Assembly (NCBI GenBank): GCA_002255905.1
Contig: NKIN01000004.1
Location: forward strand, 124,001-188,000
Direction of reading: 5' to 3'
Source: Burkholderiales bacterium PBB1
GTDB lineage: Bacteria > Pseudomonadota > Gammaproteobacteria > Burkholderiales > Burkholderiaceae_C
Length of the DNA stretch: 64,000 bases
In this document: piece after piece, positions 21,998 through 32,371 of the stretch
How positions within the stretch are numbered: the first letter of the stretch is position 1
Layout: every line of letters starts with the position of its first letter
Position numbers and translations under genes: made by a program
The notes under the pieces: model-generated
What the model saw: the letters and a program-made list of their open reading frames with translations, nothing else
Told to the model about the DNA's origin: nothing
Database searches by the model: none

Positions 21998-23662
21998 TCA
22001 ATGTGCTGGCGGTCGGCAGCCTTTGACCAGGTCCAGTGCCGGCTCGTAGACGCTGGTCTGCACGTCGAGCAGCCCGAGCATGGTGTGGAACAGGTTGTCG
22101 TGCGTGGCGCGCTGCGTGGCGCGGGTGCGCAGGCAGCTGAGGTCGACGTGGCGGCTGTCGGCAAACGACGGCGACAACCACATCACCATCGGCACCTGCG
22201 TTTGCTGTATCGGCGCGATGGCGTACGGCAGCCCATGGAGGAACAGGTTGTTCTCGCCCAGCGACTCGCCGTGGTCCGACACGTACAGCAGCGCAGTGTC
22301 GTAGCGGTCGCTTTGCCCCTGCAGGAAGCGGATGGCCTCGGCCAGCACATGGTCGGTGTAGGCGATCGAGTTGTCGTAGGCGTTGACGACCGCTTCCGTC
22401 GAGCATTTGCGCAGTTCGGCGGTGTCGCAGGTCGGTGTGTAGCGCTTGAATTTTTCGGGCGCACGCCGGTGGTAGGCCGGGCCGTGGCTGCCCATCTGGT
22501 GCAGCACGATCAGCCGGTTGCCTTTGCCCGTGTCACCGGCCAGCTCGGCATCCAGACCTTTGAGCAGGATCTCGTCCATGCATTCCGAGCCACTGCACAG
22601 CGAGGGGTCGGGCGTGTCGACCATCTTCTGCATCGGCAGCCCTTCGCACACGCCTTTGCAGCCCGACTGGTTGTCGCGCCACTGCACGCCGAAGCCCGCG
22701 CGTTTCACCACGTGCAGCAGCGATTCTTCGCCGCGGATGCGGTCCTCGTCGTAGTCGCGCCGCCCGATCCGCGAGAACATGCAGGGCACCGAGGTTTCGG
22801 TGTTGGTGCCGCAGCTGCCCACATCGCTGAAATTGACCACGTTGAGTGCGGCCAGTTCGGGGGTGGTCTGACGCGCGTAGCCATTCAGGCCCCAGTTCAT
22901 CGCGCGCGCGGTTTCGCCCACCACCAGGATGAACAGCAGCGGCTTGCTGCGCCCGGCCCAGGCCGGGCCGGCCACGGCATCCGTGCCGACCGGCACCATG
23001 GGCTTGGTGGCCTCCACGGCGTCGGCGGTGACGACCCGGGCCAGTGAGTACACATAGTTGCCTGGCGTGATCAGGTAGCGCATCGATTTGTTGGACCGCA
23101 TCAGCGACGACAGATCCTGCGATACCGCCATGAACGCGCCGATGCCCATGCCCACGGCCAGCACCATCGAACCCAGCCGCCAGGCGGTGGCACTGCGCCA
23201 GCTGCGCTCGCGCAGACGCACGCGCCAGACCAGCCACATCGGCAGCGCCGCCTGCCAGGCCAGGTGCGTCAACATGTCCCAGGCCAGCAGATCGCGCGCC
23301 TCGCCGACATCGGTGTGCAGCAGGTTGCGCAGCATCGTCGGGTCGAGGAACACCGAGTACTTGCCCATGAAATACGACGCGAACGCCGTGCACACCAGCA
23401 AGAGCATCAGCAATGGCTTCGTCGTGTGCCGGGTGGCGATGACGCTCAGCACGATGAAGTGCAGCAGCACCAGCAAAACGAAGACGCCGATGCCGAAACG
23501 CCAGGTGCCGGCATCGCCGGGTGACCGATCCGCCAACGCGCTGGCCCAGAACGAGTGGTTGCCGACCGCGACGAAGTACGCGCAGACGCACAGCACGAGC
23601 GCCTCGGTCGACAGCGTCCAGGTCTTGCGTATGCCCTGTGGCGTGCCGGTTGATGAACGCAT
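21998..23662 (-). CDS. eptA: Lipid A phosphoethanolamine transferase (EptA/MCR family)
   Basis: Inner-membrane enzyme that moves phosphoethanolamine from phosphatidylethanolamine to lipid A, lowering polymyxin binding. 554 residues: five transmembrane helices in the first ~215 residues, then a periplasmic alkaline-phosphatase-like catalytic domain. Key residues can be placed: Glu250 ([10 protein letters not shown]), the nucleophile Thr288 within [12 protein letters not shown], and Asp463/His464 (VSDHGES); the paired cysteines of the family are present (284/294 and others). It is a chromosomal gene in normal local composition, without mobile elements. Its regulator is not adjacent. Confidence 0.92.
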   Translation of the reverse strand: MRSSTGTPQGIRKTWTLSTEALVLCVCAYFVAVGNHSFWASALADRSPGDAGTWRFGIGVFVLLVLLHFIVLSVIATRHTTKPLLMLLLVCTAFASYFMGKYSVFLDPTMLRNLLHTDVGEARDLLAWDMLTHLAWQAALPMWLVWRVRLRERSWRSATAWRLGSMVLAVGMGIGAFMAVSQDLSSLMRSNKSMRYLITPGNYVYSLARVVTADAVEATKPMVPVGTDAVAGPAWAGRSKPLLFILVVGETARAMNWGLNGYARQTTPELAALNVVNFSDVGSCGTNTETSVPCMFSRIGRRDYDEDRIRGEESLLHVVKRAGFGVQWRDNQSGCKGVCEGLPMQKMVDTPDPSLCSGSECMDEILLKGLDAELAGDTGKGNRLIVLHQMGSHGPAYHRRAPEKFKRYTPTCDTAELRKCSTEAVVNAYDNSIAYTDHVLAEAIRFLQGQSDRYDTALLYVSDHGESLGENNLFLHGLPYAIAPIQQTQVPMVMWLSPSFADSRHVDLSCLRTRATQRATHDNLFHTMLGLLDVQTSVYEPALDLVKGCRPPAH

Positions 23663-23790
23663 GATCGAGGCCAGAGGGCGGTGAAATGGAAGGGCGGTGG
23701 TCGCGTGCTGCCGACCGAGTGCGAACCGAGCAACACGCGAGGCTGAGGGACCCGCCTTAATTCTGGATGAACACCCGAGTGGTGCGTTGC

Positions 23791-24981
23791 TCAGTTGGCA
23801 AAGGCCGCAATGCCCGTCATCGCCCGGCCGAGGATCAGCGCGTGGATGTCGTGCGTGCCCTCGTAGGTGTTGACGACTTCGAGGTTCACCAGATGGCGCG
23901 CGATGCCGTACTCGTCGCTGATGCCATTGCCGCCCAGCATGTCGCGCGCCATCCGGGCGATGTCGAGTGACTTGCCGCAGGAGTTGCGCTTGAGCATCGA
24001 AGTGATCTCAGGCGTCGCGCTGCCTTCGTCCTTCATCCGGCCCAACCGCAGGCAGGCCTGCAGGCCGAGCGCGATCTCGGTCTGCATGTCGGCGAGCTTT
24101 TTCTGGATCAGCTGGTTGGCCGCCAGCGGCCGGCCGAACTGCTGTCGGTCCAGCACGTACTGGCGCGCGCGGAACCAGCAGTCCTCTGCGGCGCCCAGGG
24201 TTCCCCAGGCGATGCCGTAGCGCGCACTGTTCAGGCAGGTGAAAGGGCCTTTGAGCCCGCGGATGTCGGGGAAGGCGTTCTCCTGCGGGCAGAACACCTC
24301 GTCCATCACGATCTGTCCGGTGACGCTGGCGCGCAGCCCGACCTTGCCGTGCAGCGCCGGTGCGCTGAGGCCTGCCGTGCCCCGATCGAGAATGAAACCG
24401 CGGATCTCGCCCGCGTCGTCTTTCGCCCAGACGACGAACACATCGGCGATCGGGCTGTTGGTGATCCAGGTCTTGGTGCCTGTCAGCCGGTAGCCGCCGG
24501 GCACGCTGCGCGCCCGCGTGACCATGCTGCCGGGGTCGGAGCCATGGTCGGGCTCGGTCAGGCCGAAGCAGCCGATCACCTCGCCGTTGGCCAGTTTGGG
24601 CAAGTAGCGCTGCTTCTGCGCCTCGGTGCCGAAGGCATGGATCGGCAGCATCACCAGCGAACTCTGCACGCTCATCATCGAGCGGTAGCCCGAGTCGACA
24701 CGCTCGACCTCGCGTGCCACCAGGCCATAGCAGACGTGGTTCATGCCCGCACCGCCGTACTCGGGCGGGATCACGATGCCCAGCAGACCGAGCTCGCCCA
24801 TTTCACGAAAGATCGTGGTGTCGGTGGTTTCGTGGCGGAAAGCCTCCAGTACCCGCGGGGCCAGCCGCTGCTGGCAGTAGGCCGCTGCCGCCTCGCGCAC
24901 CGCGCGCTCGTCGGCACACAGCTGGCTCTCCAGCAGCAGCGGGTCGTCCCAGGCAAAACGCGGGGAGGGGTGAGGGTTCAT
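23791..24981 (-). CDS. gcdH: Glutaryl-CoA dehydrogenase-type acyl-CoA dehydrogenase
   Basis: FAD enzyme of about 396 residues from the ATG at 24981. It oxidises and decarboxylates glutaryl-CoA to crotonyl-CoA in lysine, tryptophan or aromatic breakdown. Acyl-CoA dehydrogenase motifs: [14 protein letters not shown] and [15 protein letters not shown]; the catalytic Glu lies in [16 protein letters not shown]. The sequence [13 protein letters not shown] at the N-terminus and [14 protein letters not shown]-like middle are typical of the GcdH branch. Divergent from the fpr gene. Substrate is inferred from subfamily features. Confidence 0.87.
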   Translation of the reverse strand: MNPHPSPRFAWDDPLLLESQLCADERAVREAAAAYCQQRLAPRVLEAFRHETTDTTIFREMGELGLLGIVIPPEYGGAGMNHVCYGLVAREVERVDSGYRSMMSVQSSLVMLPIHAFGTEAQKQRYLPKLANGEVIGCFGLTEPDHGSDPGSMVTRARSVPGGYRLTGTKTWITNSPIADVFVVWAKDDAGEIRGFILDRGTAGLSAPALHGKVGLRASVTGQIVMDEVFCPQENAFPDIRGLKGPFTCLNSARYGIAWGTLGAAEDCWFRARQYVLDRQQFGRPLAANQLIQKKLADMQTEIALGLQACLRLGRMKDEGSATPEITSMLKRNSCGKSLDIARMARDMLGGNGISDEYGIARHLVNLEVVNTYEGTHDIHALILGRAMTGIAAFAN

Positions 24982-25106
24982 TCGGAAGCTCCGTGTGGTC
25001 TGCCACCGTGGTGCCCGATCATGCCTTCGAATTGCGCGCATCGATCTTTGCCGCGGGAGTGGACCGGGGCGTGGAAAATACGCGTTTTGTCGATTCGACC
25101 CCACCC

Positions 25107-25880
25107 ATGAGTGCATTCAACGAAGAGCGCGTGCTGAGCGTCCACCACTGGACCGACCGGCTGTTCAGCTTCACCACCACCCGCGACCCGAGCCTGCGCT
25201 TCAGCAACGGCCATTTCACGATGATCGGCCTGCGTGTCGACGGCAAGCCGCTGCTGCGGGCCTACAGCATCGTCAGTCCGAACCACGACGACACGCTCGA
25301 ATTCCTGAGCATCAAGGTGCCCGACGGTCCACTGACCTCGCGGCTGCAGCACATCAAGGTGGGCGACACCGTCATCGTCGGCAAGAAGCCCACTGGCACC
25401 TTGCTGATCGACTACCTGCTGCCGGGCAAGCGGCTGTACCTGATCGGCACCGGCACCGGCGTCGCGCCCTTCCTCAGCATCATCCGCGACCCGGACACCT
25501 ACGAGCGCTTCGAGAAGGTGATCCTGGTACACGGCGTGCGCGAGGTGAAAGAGCTGGCGTACCACAGCTACCTCAGTGAGGAGCTGCCGGTGCATGAATT
25601 CCTGGGCGAGATGGTGTCTAGCCAGCTGCTGTACTACCCGACGGTGACCCGCGAACCTTTCGTCAACCAGGGCCGCATCACCACGCTGATCGAGACCGGC
25701 AAGTTGACCGCCGACCTCGGCCTGCCCGCGCTCGACCCCGCGCACGACCGCGTGATGCTGTGTGGCAGCCCCGAGATGCTGCGCGACCTCAAGGCGATGC
25801 TGGAAGCCCGCCATTTCAAGGAAGGCAACACCTCCATCCCCGGCGACTACGTGATCGAGCGGGCTTTCGTCGAGCAGTGA
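25107..25880 (+). CDS. fpr: Ferredoxin-NADP+ reductase
   Basis: FAD enzyme that exchanges electrons between NADPH and ferredoxin or flavodoxin. 257 residues from the ATG at 25107 ([17 protein letters not shown]). The FAD motif RAYSIVS and the NADP motif [12 protein letters not shown] are clear, and the C-terminus [10 protein letters not shown] is that of the bacterial subclass. A longer in-frame reading upstream (from 24714) overlaps gcdH and is not credible. Confidence 0.94.
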   Translation: MSAFNEERVLSVHHWTDRLFSFTTTRDPSLRFSNGHFTMIGLRVDGKPLLRAYSIVSPNHDDTLEFLSIKVPDGPLTSRLQHIKVGDTVIVGKKPTGTLLIDYLLPGKRLYLIGTGTGVAPFLSIIRDPDTYERFEKVILVHGVREVKELAYHSYLSEELPVHEFLGEMVSSQLLYYPTVTREPFVNQGRITTLIETGKLTADLGLPALDPAHDRVMLCGSPEMLRDLKAMLEARHFKEGNTSIPGDYVIERAFVEQ

Positions 25881-25905
25881 GCGCGGGCCGACGCTGAAGG
25901 ACGCC

Positions 25906-26694
25906 TCACCAGGGCAGAGGCTCGCCGTGGTGATTGAAGAACCCGCCGGTGTCCTTCGCGCGCAGCCCGTCGATCACCGCCAGCAGCCGCGCTGCAGCCT
26001 CGTCGGGCAGCTGCACCTCCAGGCCGGACTTGGCGAAACCGGACGACAGCGGTGTATCCACCGTGCCCGGATGCAGCGCGACGCAGATCGCCTGCGGCTT
26101 CTGGCGCGCCAGCTCGATCGCCGCGGTATGCACCAGCTGATTCAGCGCCGCCTTCGAGGCGCGGTAGCTGTACCAGCCGCCCAGCCGGTTGTCGCCGATG
26201 CTGCCGACCTTGGCCGACAGCGTCGCGAACACCGCCTTGCCCGACCTGGGCAGCAACGGAAGGAAGTGCTTCATCAGCAGCGCGGGACCGATCGCGTTGA
26301 TGGCAAATGCATGTGCCATGTGCGCCGCGTCGAGCTGGCGCCACGACTTCTCGGGTTCATGGCCGCCGCCGTGCAGGAAACCGGTGGCGTCGATCACCAG
26401 GCGCAGCGGGCGGTCCGGGTCGATCAGCTGGCCGATGCTGGCAGCCGCTGCGGCGATGCGCGGCTCGTCGGTGAGGTCGATGTCGAGATCGAGGGCGGCG
26501 TGGGTCGAGTCCACTGCAGCGGATCGCCTCCCCGCACTCAGTACCCGATGGAAGTTCGACTGGCTGCGCAGCCGTGTGCACAGCGCGGCCCCCAGACCAC
26601 CCCGCGCACCGATGACCAGCGCCAATCCGCCGCGCCAAGCCTCTCCGGTGCTGTCCGCTGTTGCGGGCGCGGACTGCGGGGATGCACCGGTCAA
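25906..26694 (-). CDS. Short-chain dehydrogenase/reductase
   Basis: Rossmann-fold oxidoreductase with nucleotide motif GARGGLGAAL, a VIDATGFLH strand, catalytic Ser in FATLSAKVGS and the YxxxK motif YRASK. Substrate unknown; similar cell-cell-signalling-like SDRs are widespread. The start is uncertain: an ATG at 26769 overlaps the CxxC gene by 79 bases, a TTG at 26694 overlaps its stop by 4 bases (TTGA, used here), and a later TTG directly before ALVIGARGG would give the shortest protein. Co-directional with the CxxC gene, so the two may be co-transcribed. Confidence 0.8.
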   Translation of the reverse strand: MTGASPQSAPATADSTGEAWRGGLALVIGARGGLGAALCTRLRSQSNFHRVLSAGRRSAAVDSTHAALDLDIDLTDEPRIAAAAASIGQLIDPDRPLRLVIDATGFLHGGGHEPEKSWRQLDAAHMAHAFAINAIGPALLMKHFLPLLPRSGKAVFATLSAKVGSIGDNRLGGWYSYRASKAALNQLVHTAAIELARQKPQAICVALHPGTVDTPLSSGFAKSGLEVQLPDEAAARLLAVIDGLRAKDTGGFFNHHGEPLPW

Positions 26695-26981
26695 GTCGAT
26701 GCCGGATCCAGCGAAGCGCTCGAGGCTGCCGAGGCGGCGGCAGCCGCCAGGGCCAGGCAAGGGTTGCATTTACCCAGACCTGCCATGCGCACATCGGGCC
26801 GACCGTCACCGGTCTTGAAGTTGGCCTGGCACCTGCGGCAGACGTACATCTTCGAGCTGGACATCATTGTCTTGGCGCCGGGCTCGGCGGGCGGCCTGGC
26901 CGCCGAGTACTCGGCCTGTGTTTGCCGCAGCTTCTGTGCGGACTCGTTTGATTTGTCGGTCTTGGTCTTGCGTGTGGTCAT
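26691..26981 (-). CDS. Small conserved CxxC protein, copy 2 (function unknown)
   Basis: 96 residues from the ATG at 26981. Paralogue of the protein at 17751-18044: the QTQAEYSAARP, SSSKMYVCRRCQANFKTG and GLGKCN blocks are almost identical, while the N-terminus (Lys/Thr-rich) and the Ala/Ser-rich tail differ. Two CxxC pairs suggest a metal site. A longer start at 27047 is possible, but the copy 1 alignment supports 26981. The stop overlaps a possible start of the SDR gene. No family name known to me. Confidence 0.75.
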   Translation of the reverse strand: MTTRKTKTDKSNESAQKLRQTQAEYSAARPPAEPGAKTMMSSSKMYVCRRCQANFKTGDGRPDVRMAGLGKCNPCLALAAAAASAASSASLDPAST

Positions 26982-27176
26982 GGCAAGCAGAGGAGTCATG
27001 TTGCCCGCGCCGGGCGACGAAATCGCCCGCGGAAATGAATTGTCCATGCAATCGCCATGCCGTGTCTGTCCCCGACAAGGGGGAAGTCAGATCGCTACCG
27101 ACTCACTAAGCAAGGTGCGGACAGGCGAGATGACCTTGCCTTGCGGCTCGACCCGCGCGGCAGCCGACCGACCCCG

Positions 27177-27551
27177 TCAGACCAGCAGTGCCCGCAGCGC
27201 AGCCGCGGCAAAAGGCTTGGGCAACGCGCCCGCCACATCGAGCCCGCTGGCGCGGGCCTGGGCCACGGCGCGGTCCAGCCGCTCGGCATCGGCACCGCTC
27301 GCGACGATGATGCGGGCGTTGCAGCCACGGGTCACCAACTCGGTGAGCACCTGCTCTCCGCTGGTCTCGGGCATGGTCAGGTCCAGCACGACATGGGTGG
27401 GATGCCAGTTGTCCACCGCGACATAGAACTCGTCGGCCGCGCGGGTGAGGCAGGTCGCGACCCCGGCCAGGCGGGCGATCGACTCGACGAGCAGGCCGAC
27501 CAGCGCGTCATCGTCGAGGATCAGCAGTCGCCGCTCGCCAGCCGGGCTCAT
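27177..27551 (-). CDS. Single-domain response regulator
   Basis: 124 residues, one CheY-like receiver and no output domain. Acidic pair in LLILDDDAL, phosphate acceptor Asp57 (HVVLDLTMP), switch residue Ser85 (VASGAD) and Lys112 (LPKPF). Its start overlaps the stop of the 1067-residue hybrid kinase (ATGA), so the two are translationally coupled and very likely form a phosphorelay or share a phosphate-sink role. Confidence 0.88.
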   Translation of the reverse strand: MSPAGERRLLILDDDALVGLLVESIARLAGVATCLTRAADEFYVAVDNWHPTHVVLDLTMPETSGEQVLTELVTRGCNARIIVASGADAERLDRAVAQARASGLDVAGALPKPFAAAALRALLV

Positions 27552-30500
27552 GTCGGAGGGCGCGTTTTCAGAACCGTGTGCACCTTGCGCGCCAGGTCGA
27601 TGCTGCGGTAGGGCTTGGGCAGCAAGTGCACGCCGCGGTCGAGTCGGCCGTGGTGCACGATGGCGTTCTCGGTGTACCCGGAGGTGTAGAGCACCTTCAG
27701 CGCGGGGTGCATCGACATCGCCTGCTCGGCGAGCTCTCGCCCGTTCAGGCCACCGGGCATCACCACATCGGTGAACAGCAGATCGAAGTCACTTCGCTCG
27801 CGCAGGATGGCCAGCGCCGCCATCCCGGTTTCGGCCACGGTGACGTCGTAGCCCAGGCCGACCAGCACGTCGCGGGCGTGCCGCAGCACCAGTGGGTCGT
27901 CCTCGACCACCAGCACGCGGGCCGTGCCGCGAAAGTCGTGCTCGGTGCGAACCACGGTGGGTGGCGCTTCGGGCGGGCCCTCTGCACGTGGCAGGTACAG
28001 CCGTGCCGTCGTGCCGTGGCCAGGTTCGGAATACAACTTGACGTGACCTCGGGACTGCTTGAGGAAGCCGTACACCATGCTCAACCCCAGACCGGTGCCC
28101 TTGCCCACGCCCTTGGTGGTAAAAAAGGGCTCGAACACACGCGCCAGGTGCTCGGGGCTCATGCCGCCTCCGGTGTCCGACACCGACAGCAGCACGTACT
28201 GGCCCGGTGCCACGTCGGGGTGGCGCTCGGCGTAGTGCTGATCGATCCAGGCGTTCGATGTTTCCAGCGTGATCTTGCCGCCCGACGCCATCGCATCTCG
28301 CGCGTTGATCACCAGGTTCAGCACCGCGGCTTCGAGCTGTGACGGATCGACCAGTGCGGGCCACAGGCCGGCACCGCGCACCAGCTCGAGTTCGATGTTG
28401 GCCGGCAGGGTGCGGCGCAGCAAGGCGTCCATGTTGGCCAGCAGTTGATGCGCATCCACCGATTGCGGCTGCAAGGCCTGCCGGCGTGCGAACGCCAGCA
28501 GGCGTTGCGTCAATTCGGCGCCGCGCTCCGCAGCCGTGCGGGTCATCTCGGCGAGCGGCAGCAGCAGCGGCTGATCGGCCAATTGCTCGGCCAGCAAGTC
28601 GGCGTTGCCCAGGATCACCGTCAGCAGGTTGTTGAAATCGTGGGCAACGCCACCCGTCAGCTGACCGATGGCTTCGAGCCGGCGCGCTTGCTGCAGCTGA
28701 GCTTCGAGCTCGAGCCGAGCGGTGACGTCGGTGCCGACGCCGAAGATCGCGCTGGGCTTTCCGTCGGCATCACGCACCAGCGTCCATCGACCTTCGACGG
28801 TGACCCAGCGTCCGTCCTTGCAACGCTGCCTGAAGGTGGCGGCATACCGGCCTGTGCTCAGCAGGATCTCGCGCGCGGCGTCATTGCCTGAGCCGTTCAC
28901 CAGGCTCAGCTCCGACAGGCGCCGACCGACCGTCTCCGCAGCGCTCCAACCGAACATGCGCTCTGCGCCGCGGCTCCAGTAGCTGATGCGGTCGTCCAGA
29001 TCGCGCACCACGATCGAATCCTCGGTCTCGTCGAGCAGCGTCGCCTGTTGCAGCAGGCGGGATTCGTTTTGCCGTTGCTCGGTCAGGTCGGTCATGCCGC
29101 CCACCATGCGCACCGCGCGGCCCTCGGTGTCCCGGATGACGAAGCCGCGGTCGGAGACGATCGCGTAGTCACCTCTGTGGCGCTGGAATCGGTACTCGGC
29201 GCTCCAGTGTTCACCGCCGCCATCGATCACGCCGTGGATGCTGTCGAGCACGCGGCGCAGGTCGTCGGGGTGAATGCGTCGGGCCCACGACTGGCTGTCG
29301 GGCTCCAGCGTGTCCAGGGCGTGCCCGAACAGCACCTGCATGCCCTCGCTCCACCACATCGCGTCGTCGTCGAGAGTCCAGTCCCAGACGGCGTCGGCGG
29401 TGGCTCGAGCGACGTTGCGAAAGCGCTCCTCGTTTTCTCGCAGCGTGCGTTCGACACATTTCTGCCGCGTCTGGTCGAGCAGCGCGCCTTGCACCCGCAC
29501 CACCCGCTGGCTGCTGTCGCGCACCGCTTCGCCGATCACACGGACATCCAGCGGACGCCCTTTGATCGTGACCAGCTGCAATTCGAGATCGAACGGTGTC
29601 CCGTGTTCGAAGGCGGCTTCGAGAGCGCGGCCGAGCGCCTCGCGCGATGGCGGTGGGTACCAGCTCAGGCTCATCTCGAGCTGAGGCGAGTGCTCTGGCG
29701 CGCAGTCGAGGATGGCGCGCAACTCATCGGACCACCGAACCACCGGCGCCGAGGTGCCGGTCGGGGCGTCGATCGCCCAGCCACCGAGGCCGGCCATGCG
29801 TCCTGCCAGCCCGATCAGCTGGTGGCTTTGCTGCAACCGCAGCTGTGCGAGCTTCTGGTCGTTGATGTCCGTCACCACCGCGACCAGCCGTGCCTCGCCG
29901 GGTATCGCTGCAGACTGCATCTGGGACACGGTGGTGCGGGCCCAGATGGCCTGGCCGTCGGGGCGCAGGTAGCGCTTGTCGATGCTGAAGCTGTCGATCT
30001 CGCCAGCCAGCAGACGTTGCATTTCCAGGCTGCACGGCGAGATGTCGTCGGGATGCGTGAAGGCGAGGACCTCCATACCACGCAGGGCCTCCTCGCTGCG
30101 CCCGACCAGCGCGCAGAACGCCGGGTTGGCGCTGAGGTAGCACCCATCGTCGTCGGCCGAGACAATCCCTGTGGCGCTGGATGCAAAGAGGCGCCGCCAG
30201 CTGGCTTCACTGTCGCGCAGTGCCACGAGGCTGCGCTCGCGTGCCTCCATCGCCTGCGTCACCAGTGCTCGTTGGCGACGGGATTCGATCTGCGCCATCA
30301 CCTGCAAGGCCAGCGTCTGCAGGGCCTCGACCTGCACGGCGCCGAGTTGTCGCGGAATCCGATCGAGCACGGCCAGTGCACCAAGCGCGTGACCCTCGGG
30401 CGTCACCAGCGGCATGCCCGCGTAGAAACGCAGGTGAGGCTCGCCACGGACCAGCGGGTTGTCGCAGAAACGCGCGTCGGCGTGCAGGTCTTCGATCACG

Positions 30501-30751
30501 CACAGCACCTGCTGCTCGATGGCATGCGCGCAGATCGACATTGCGCGATCGGTCTCGGTCCAGGCGATGCCGTGCACCGACTTGAACCATTGGCGGTCGC
30601 TGTCGACCAGGCTGATCAGCGCGATCGGTGTGGCGCAGAGGTGCGCCACCAGTTGGGTGAGGCGGTCGAAATCGGGCTCGGGCAGCGTATCGAGGACGCC
30701 ATAGGCGCGCAGCACGGCGATGCGTTCGGTTTCCTTCGCAGTCGGCAGCAT
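27548..30751 (-). CDS. Multi-PAS hybrid sensor histidine kinase/response regulator
   Basis: 1067 residues without transmembrane helices, so a cytoplasmic sensor. Order: N-terminal GAF (about 10-165), four PAS-like modules (about 175-305, 310-435, 437-565, 567-690), dimerisation/phosphoacceptor helix with GGVAHDFNNLL (about 697), ATPase domain (DTGGGMSPEH, then GKGTGLGLSMV; to about 920) and a C-terminal receiver (about 940-1060, phosphate acceptor in LLFTDVVMPGG, Lys in LLPKPY). The signal is unknown; GAF and PAS modules often bind small molecules, haem or flavin. Coupled to the single-domain receiver downstream. Confidence 0.92.
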   Translation of the reverse strand: MLPTAKETERIAVLRAYGVLDTLPEPDFDRLTQLVAHLCATPIALISLVDSDRQWFKSVHGIAWTETDRAMSICAHAIEQQVLCVIEDLHADARFCDNPLVRGEPHLRFYAGMPLVTPEGHALGALAVLDRIPRQLGAVQVEALQTLALQVMAQIESRRQRALVTQAMEARERSLVALRDSEASWRRLFASSATGIVSADDDGCYLSANPAFCALVGRSEEALRGMEVLAFTHPDDISPCSLEMQRLLAGEIDSFSIDKRYLRPDGQAIWARTTVSQMQSAAIPGEARLVAVVTDINDQKLAQLRLQQSHQLIGLAGRMAGLGGWAIDAPTGTSAPVVRWSDELRAILDCAPEHSPQLEMSLSWYPPPSREALGRALEAAFEHGTPFDLELQLVTIKGRPLDVRVIGEAVRDSSQRVVRVQGALLDQTRQKCVERTLRENEERFRNVARATADAVWDWTLDDDAMWWSEGMQVLFGHALDTLEPDSQSWARRIHPDDLRRVLDSIHGVIDGGGEHWSAEYRFQRHRGDYAIVSDRGFVIRDTEGRAVRMVGGMTDLTEQRQNESRLLQQATLLDETEDSIVVRDLDDRISYWSRGAERMFGWSAAETVGRRLSELSLVNGSGNDAAREILLSTGRYAATFRQRCKDGRWVTVEGRWTLVRDADGKPSAIFGVGTDVTARLELEAQLQQARRLEAIGQLTGGVAHDFNNLLTVILGNADLLAEQLADQPLLLPLAEMTRTAAERGAELTQRLLAFARRQALQPQSVDAHQLLANMDALLRRTLPANIELELVRGAGLWPALVDPSQLEAAVLNLVINARDAMASGGKITLETSNAWIDQHYAERHPDVAPGQYVLLSVSDTGGGMSPEHLARVFEPFFTTKGVGKGTGLGLSMVYGFLKQSRGHVKLYSEPGHGTTARLYLPRAEGPPEAPPTVVRTEHDFRGTARVLVVEDDPLVLRHARDVLVGLGYDVTVAETGMAALAILRERSDFDLLFTDVVMPGGLNGRELAEQAMSMHPALKVLYTSGYTENAIVHHGRLDRGVHLLPKPYRSIDLARKVHTVLKTRPPT

Positions 30752-30941
30752 CCAAGCCCTCCCTGGTCACCCGTCCCGTCCCAGCCCGATGCGTCGCAGT
30801 GTAGGAGAAGAAAAAAAGGCTGCTGCAACCCCCTCGATCGCAGGGATCCTCGGCCGACCGTGGGTCACGCAAGGCTTGCCAAGGGGGTGGGCCATACTGC
30901 GTCCGCGCCGGCGCCAGCCGCCCTTTGTTCAGGAACCACGC

Positions 30942-31232
30942 ATGATCGTTCGCATCGAAATCGACACCCCGCCTGGCGGTCAGTTCGACTACCGGGTCAC
31001 CGACGAAGGTCAGACGCTGTATGCCGACGCCGAACTGCCATCGCTGGCCGACGCGCTGGTGGCCGCCGTCGAAGGCCTGGCCCCCGAAGTGGTTGGCGCC
31101 GAGGTCTGGTTCCGCGGCGTGGTGTCGGGCACCTACCCGCTGCATGTCATCGCGGCCAATCACGAGCAGATCGCCACCCACGCAGCCAACACCACCGCAG
31201 CGATCTTCGAGGGCCTGGCGGCCGCCGACTGA
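30942..31232 (+). CDS. Conserved hypothetical protein
   Basis: 96 residues from the ATG at 30942 (MIVRIEIDTPPGGQFDYRV), preceded by an AGGA ribosome-binding site. It is acidic, alternates beta-like and helical stretches, and has no signal peptide, Cys motif or catalytic signature I recognise. It lies alone between the hybrid kinase (divergent) and a GGDEF gene (convergent). Confidence 0.7.
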   Translation: MIVRIEIDTPPGGQFDYRVTDEGQTLYADAELPSLADALVAAVEGLAPEVVGAEVWFRGVVSGTYPLHVIAANHEQIATHAANTTAAIFEGLAAAD

Positions 31233-31249
31233 GGCGACCGGTCGCCTGA

Positions 31250-32371
31250 TCAGCCCGTGTGGGGCGACCGGTCGAGCCCGGCCTCGAACGCGCCGTGGTG
31301 AGCGCAGGCGCGGTTGCGCCCCTGGCGCTTGGCCTGGTACAGCGCCGCGTCGGCGCGGTCCACGGTGGCGCAGAACGGCTCGTCGATCTCGAGCTCCGCC
31401 ATGCCGATCGACACCGTCGTCGACAACGAGGCGCCATCGGACAGGGGGTGGACGTGCCTGGCCACCGCATCGAGCACCTTGTCTGCGACCTGCACCGCCG
31501 AATCGATGCCGGCGCCCGCCAGGCAGACCATGAATTCTTCGCCGCCCCAGCGCAGCACGTTGTCGCCCTTGCGCAGCTCCCGGCGCAGCAGGTGGGCGAT
31601 GTCCTGCAGCAGCCGGTCCCCGGTGGCGTGTCCGTGATCGTCGTTCACGCGCTTGAAGTGATCGATGTCGATCATCAGCACCGTGGCGGGTGGGTCGAGC
31701 AGGCTGCTGCGCAGAATCGGGCGGCTGACCACGTCGACCGCATGCCGGTTCAGCAGGCCGGTCAGGGCATCCGAATAAGCCGCCTCCTGCAACTGGGTGC
31801 GTTCGGCGGCGACCGACAGCACCGAGCTGAACATGTCCGCCAAGGCTTCGAACAGCCCGATGCCGACTTGCTGAAAGTAGTCGGGCACATCGGCATACAG
31901 CGCCAGCAGTCCGCGGTCGGAATTGACCGTCGAGGCCAGGGGCAGCGACACCGCGCTGCGGATGCCATGCAGTGCCGCCGCCTCGCGCCACGGGCCGTAC
32001 AACGACATCCGCGACACGTTGAAGGGTTCCACCCGTTTGCCTGCCAGTGTGCGGAACGCCGGCCCGATCTCGGTCAGGAAGCCGCGGTCGATCTCCAGCT
32101 TGAGGGCATAGGCCGCGGCGGGCCCGACGACGATCTGCGGCACGATGCGCGGGGTCTCGACCGGGCCGAACCAGGTCCAGGCCAGGCGCACATGGGGGGT
32201 GGCCAACGTCAACGCCTCACACACCCGCTGGATGATGTCGCGGTCGTTGCGTTGCTCCAGCAGGCGAGAGGCGCTGCGCACCAGGGACTCGGCCACGCAG
32301 GCCTTTTCGTGGCTGGCGTCAAATCCGGTCGTCTCGGCGCTGCGCTGCCGGAAGGCCAGGCGCAGCTTCAT
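31250..32371 (-). CDS. Diguanylate cyclase (GAF-GGDEF)
   Basis: 373 residues from the ATG at 32371. A GAF-like sensor occupies about residues 25-190; the GGDEF domain about 200-370 has the active-site motif GGEEF (276-280) and the inhibitory site RKGD (267-270) five residues before it, so it should make c-di-GMP and be subject to product inhibition. No transmembrane segments. In-frame sequence upstream to 32851 lacks sensible content. Confidence 0.92.
   Translation of the reverse strand: MKLRLAFRQRSAETTGFDASHEKACVAESLVRSASRLLEQRNDRDIIQRVCEALTLATPHVRLAWTWFGPVETPRIVPQIVVGPAAAYALKLEIDRGFLTEIGPAFRTLAGKRVEPFNVSRMSLYGPWREAAALHGIRSAVSLPLASTVNSDRGLLALYADVPDYFQQVGIGLFEALADMFSSVLSVAAERTQLQEAAYSDALTGLLNRHAVDVVSRPILRSSLLDPPATVLMIDIDHFKRVNDDHGHATGDRLLQDIAHLLRRELRKGDNVLRWGGEEFMVCLAGAGIDSAVQVADKVLDAVARHVHPLSDGASLSTTVSIGMAELEIDEPFCATVDRADAALYQAKRQGRNRACAHHGAFEAGLDRSPHTG

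Noticed and set aside
23700-23745. Inverted repeat (TCGCGTG / CACGCGA) between eptA and gcdH considered as terminator
   Set aside because: 7-bp stem with a loop above 20 bases and no T-tract; not supportable.
29048-31249. 733-residue plus-strand open frame opposite the hybrid kinase
   Set aside because: Shadow frame; the opposite strand encodes clear GAF and PAS domains.
30207-31991. 594-residue minus-strand frame across the hybrid kinase, the small protein and the GGDEF gene
   Set aside because: Overlaps three better genes in another frame and is Arg/Gly/Ala-rich without motifs.
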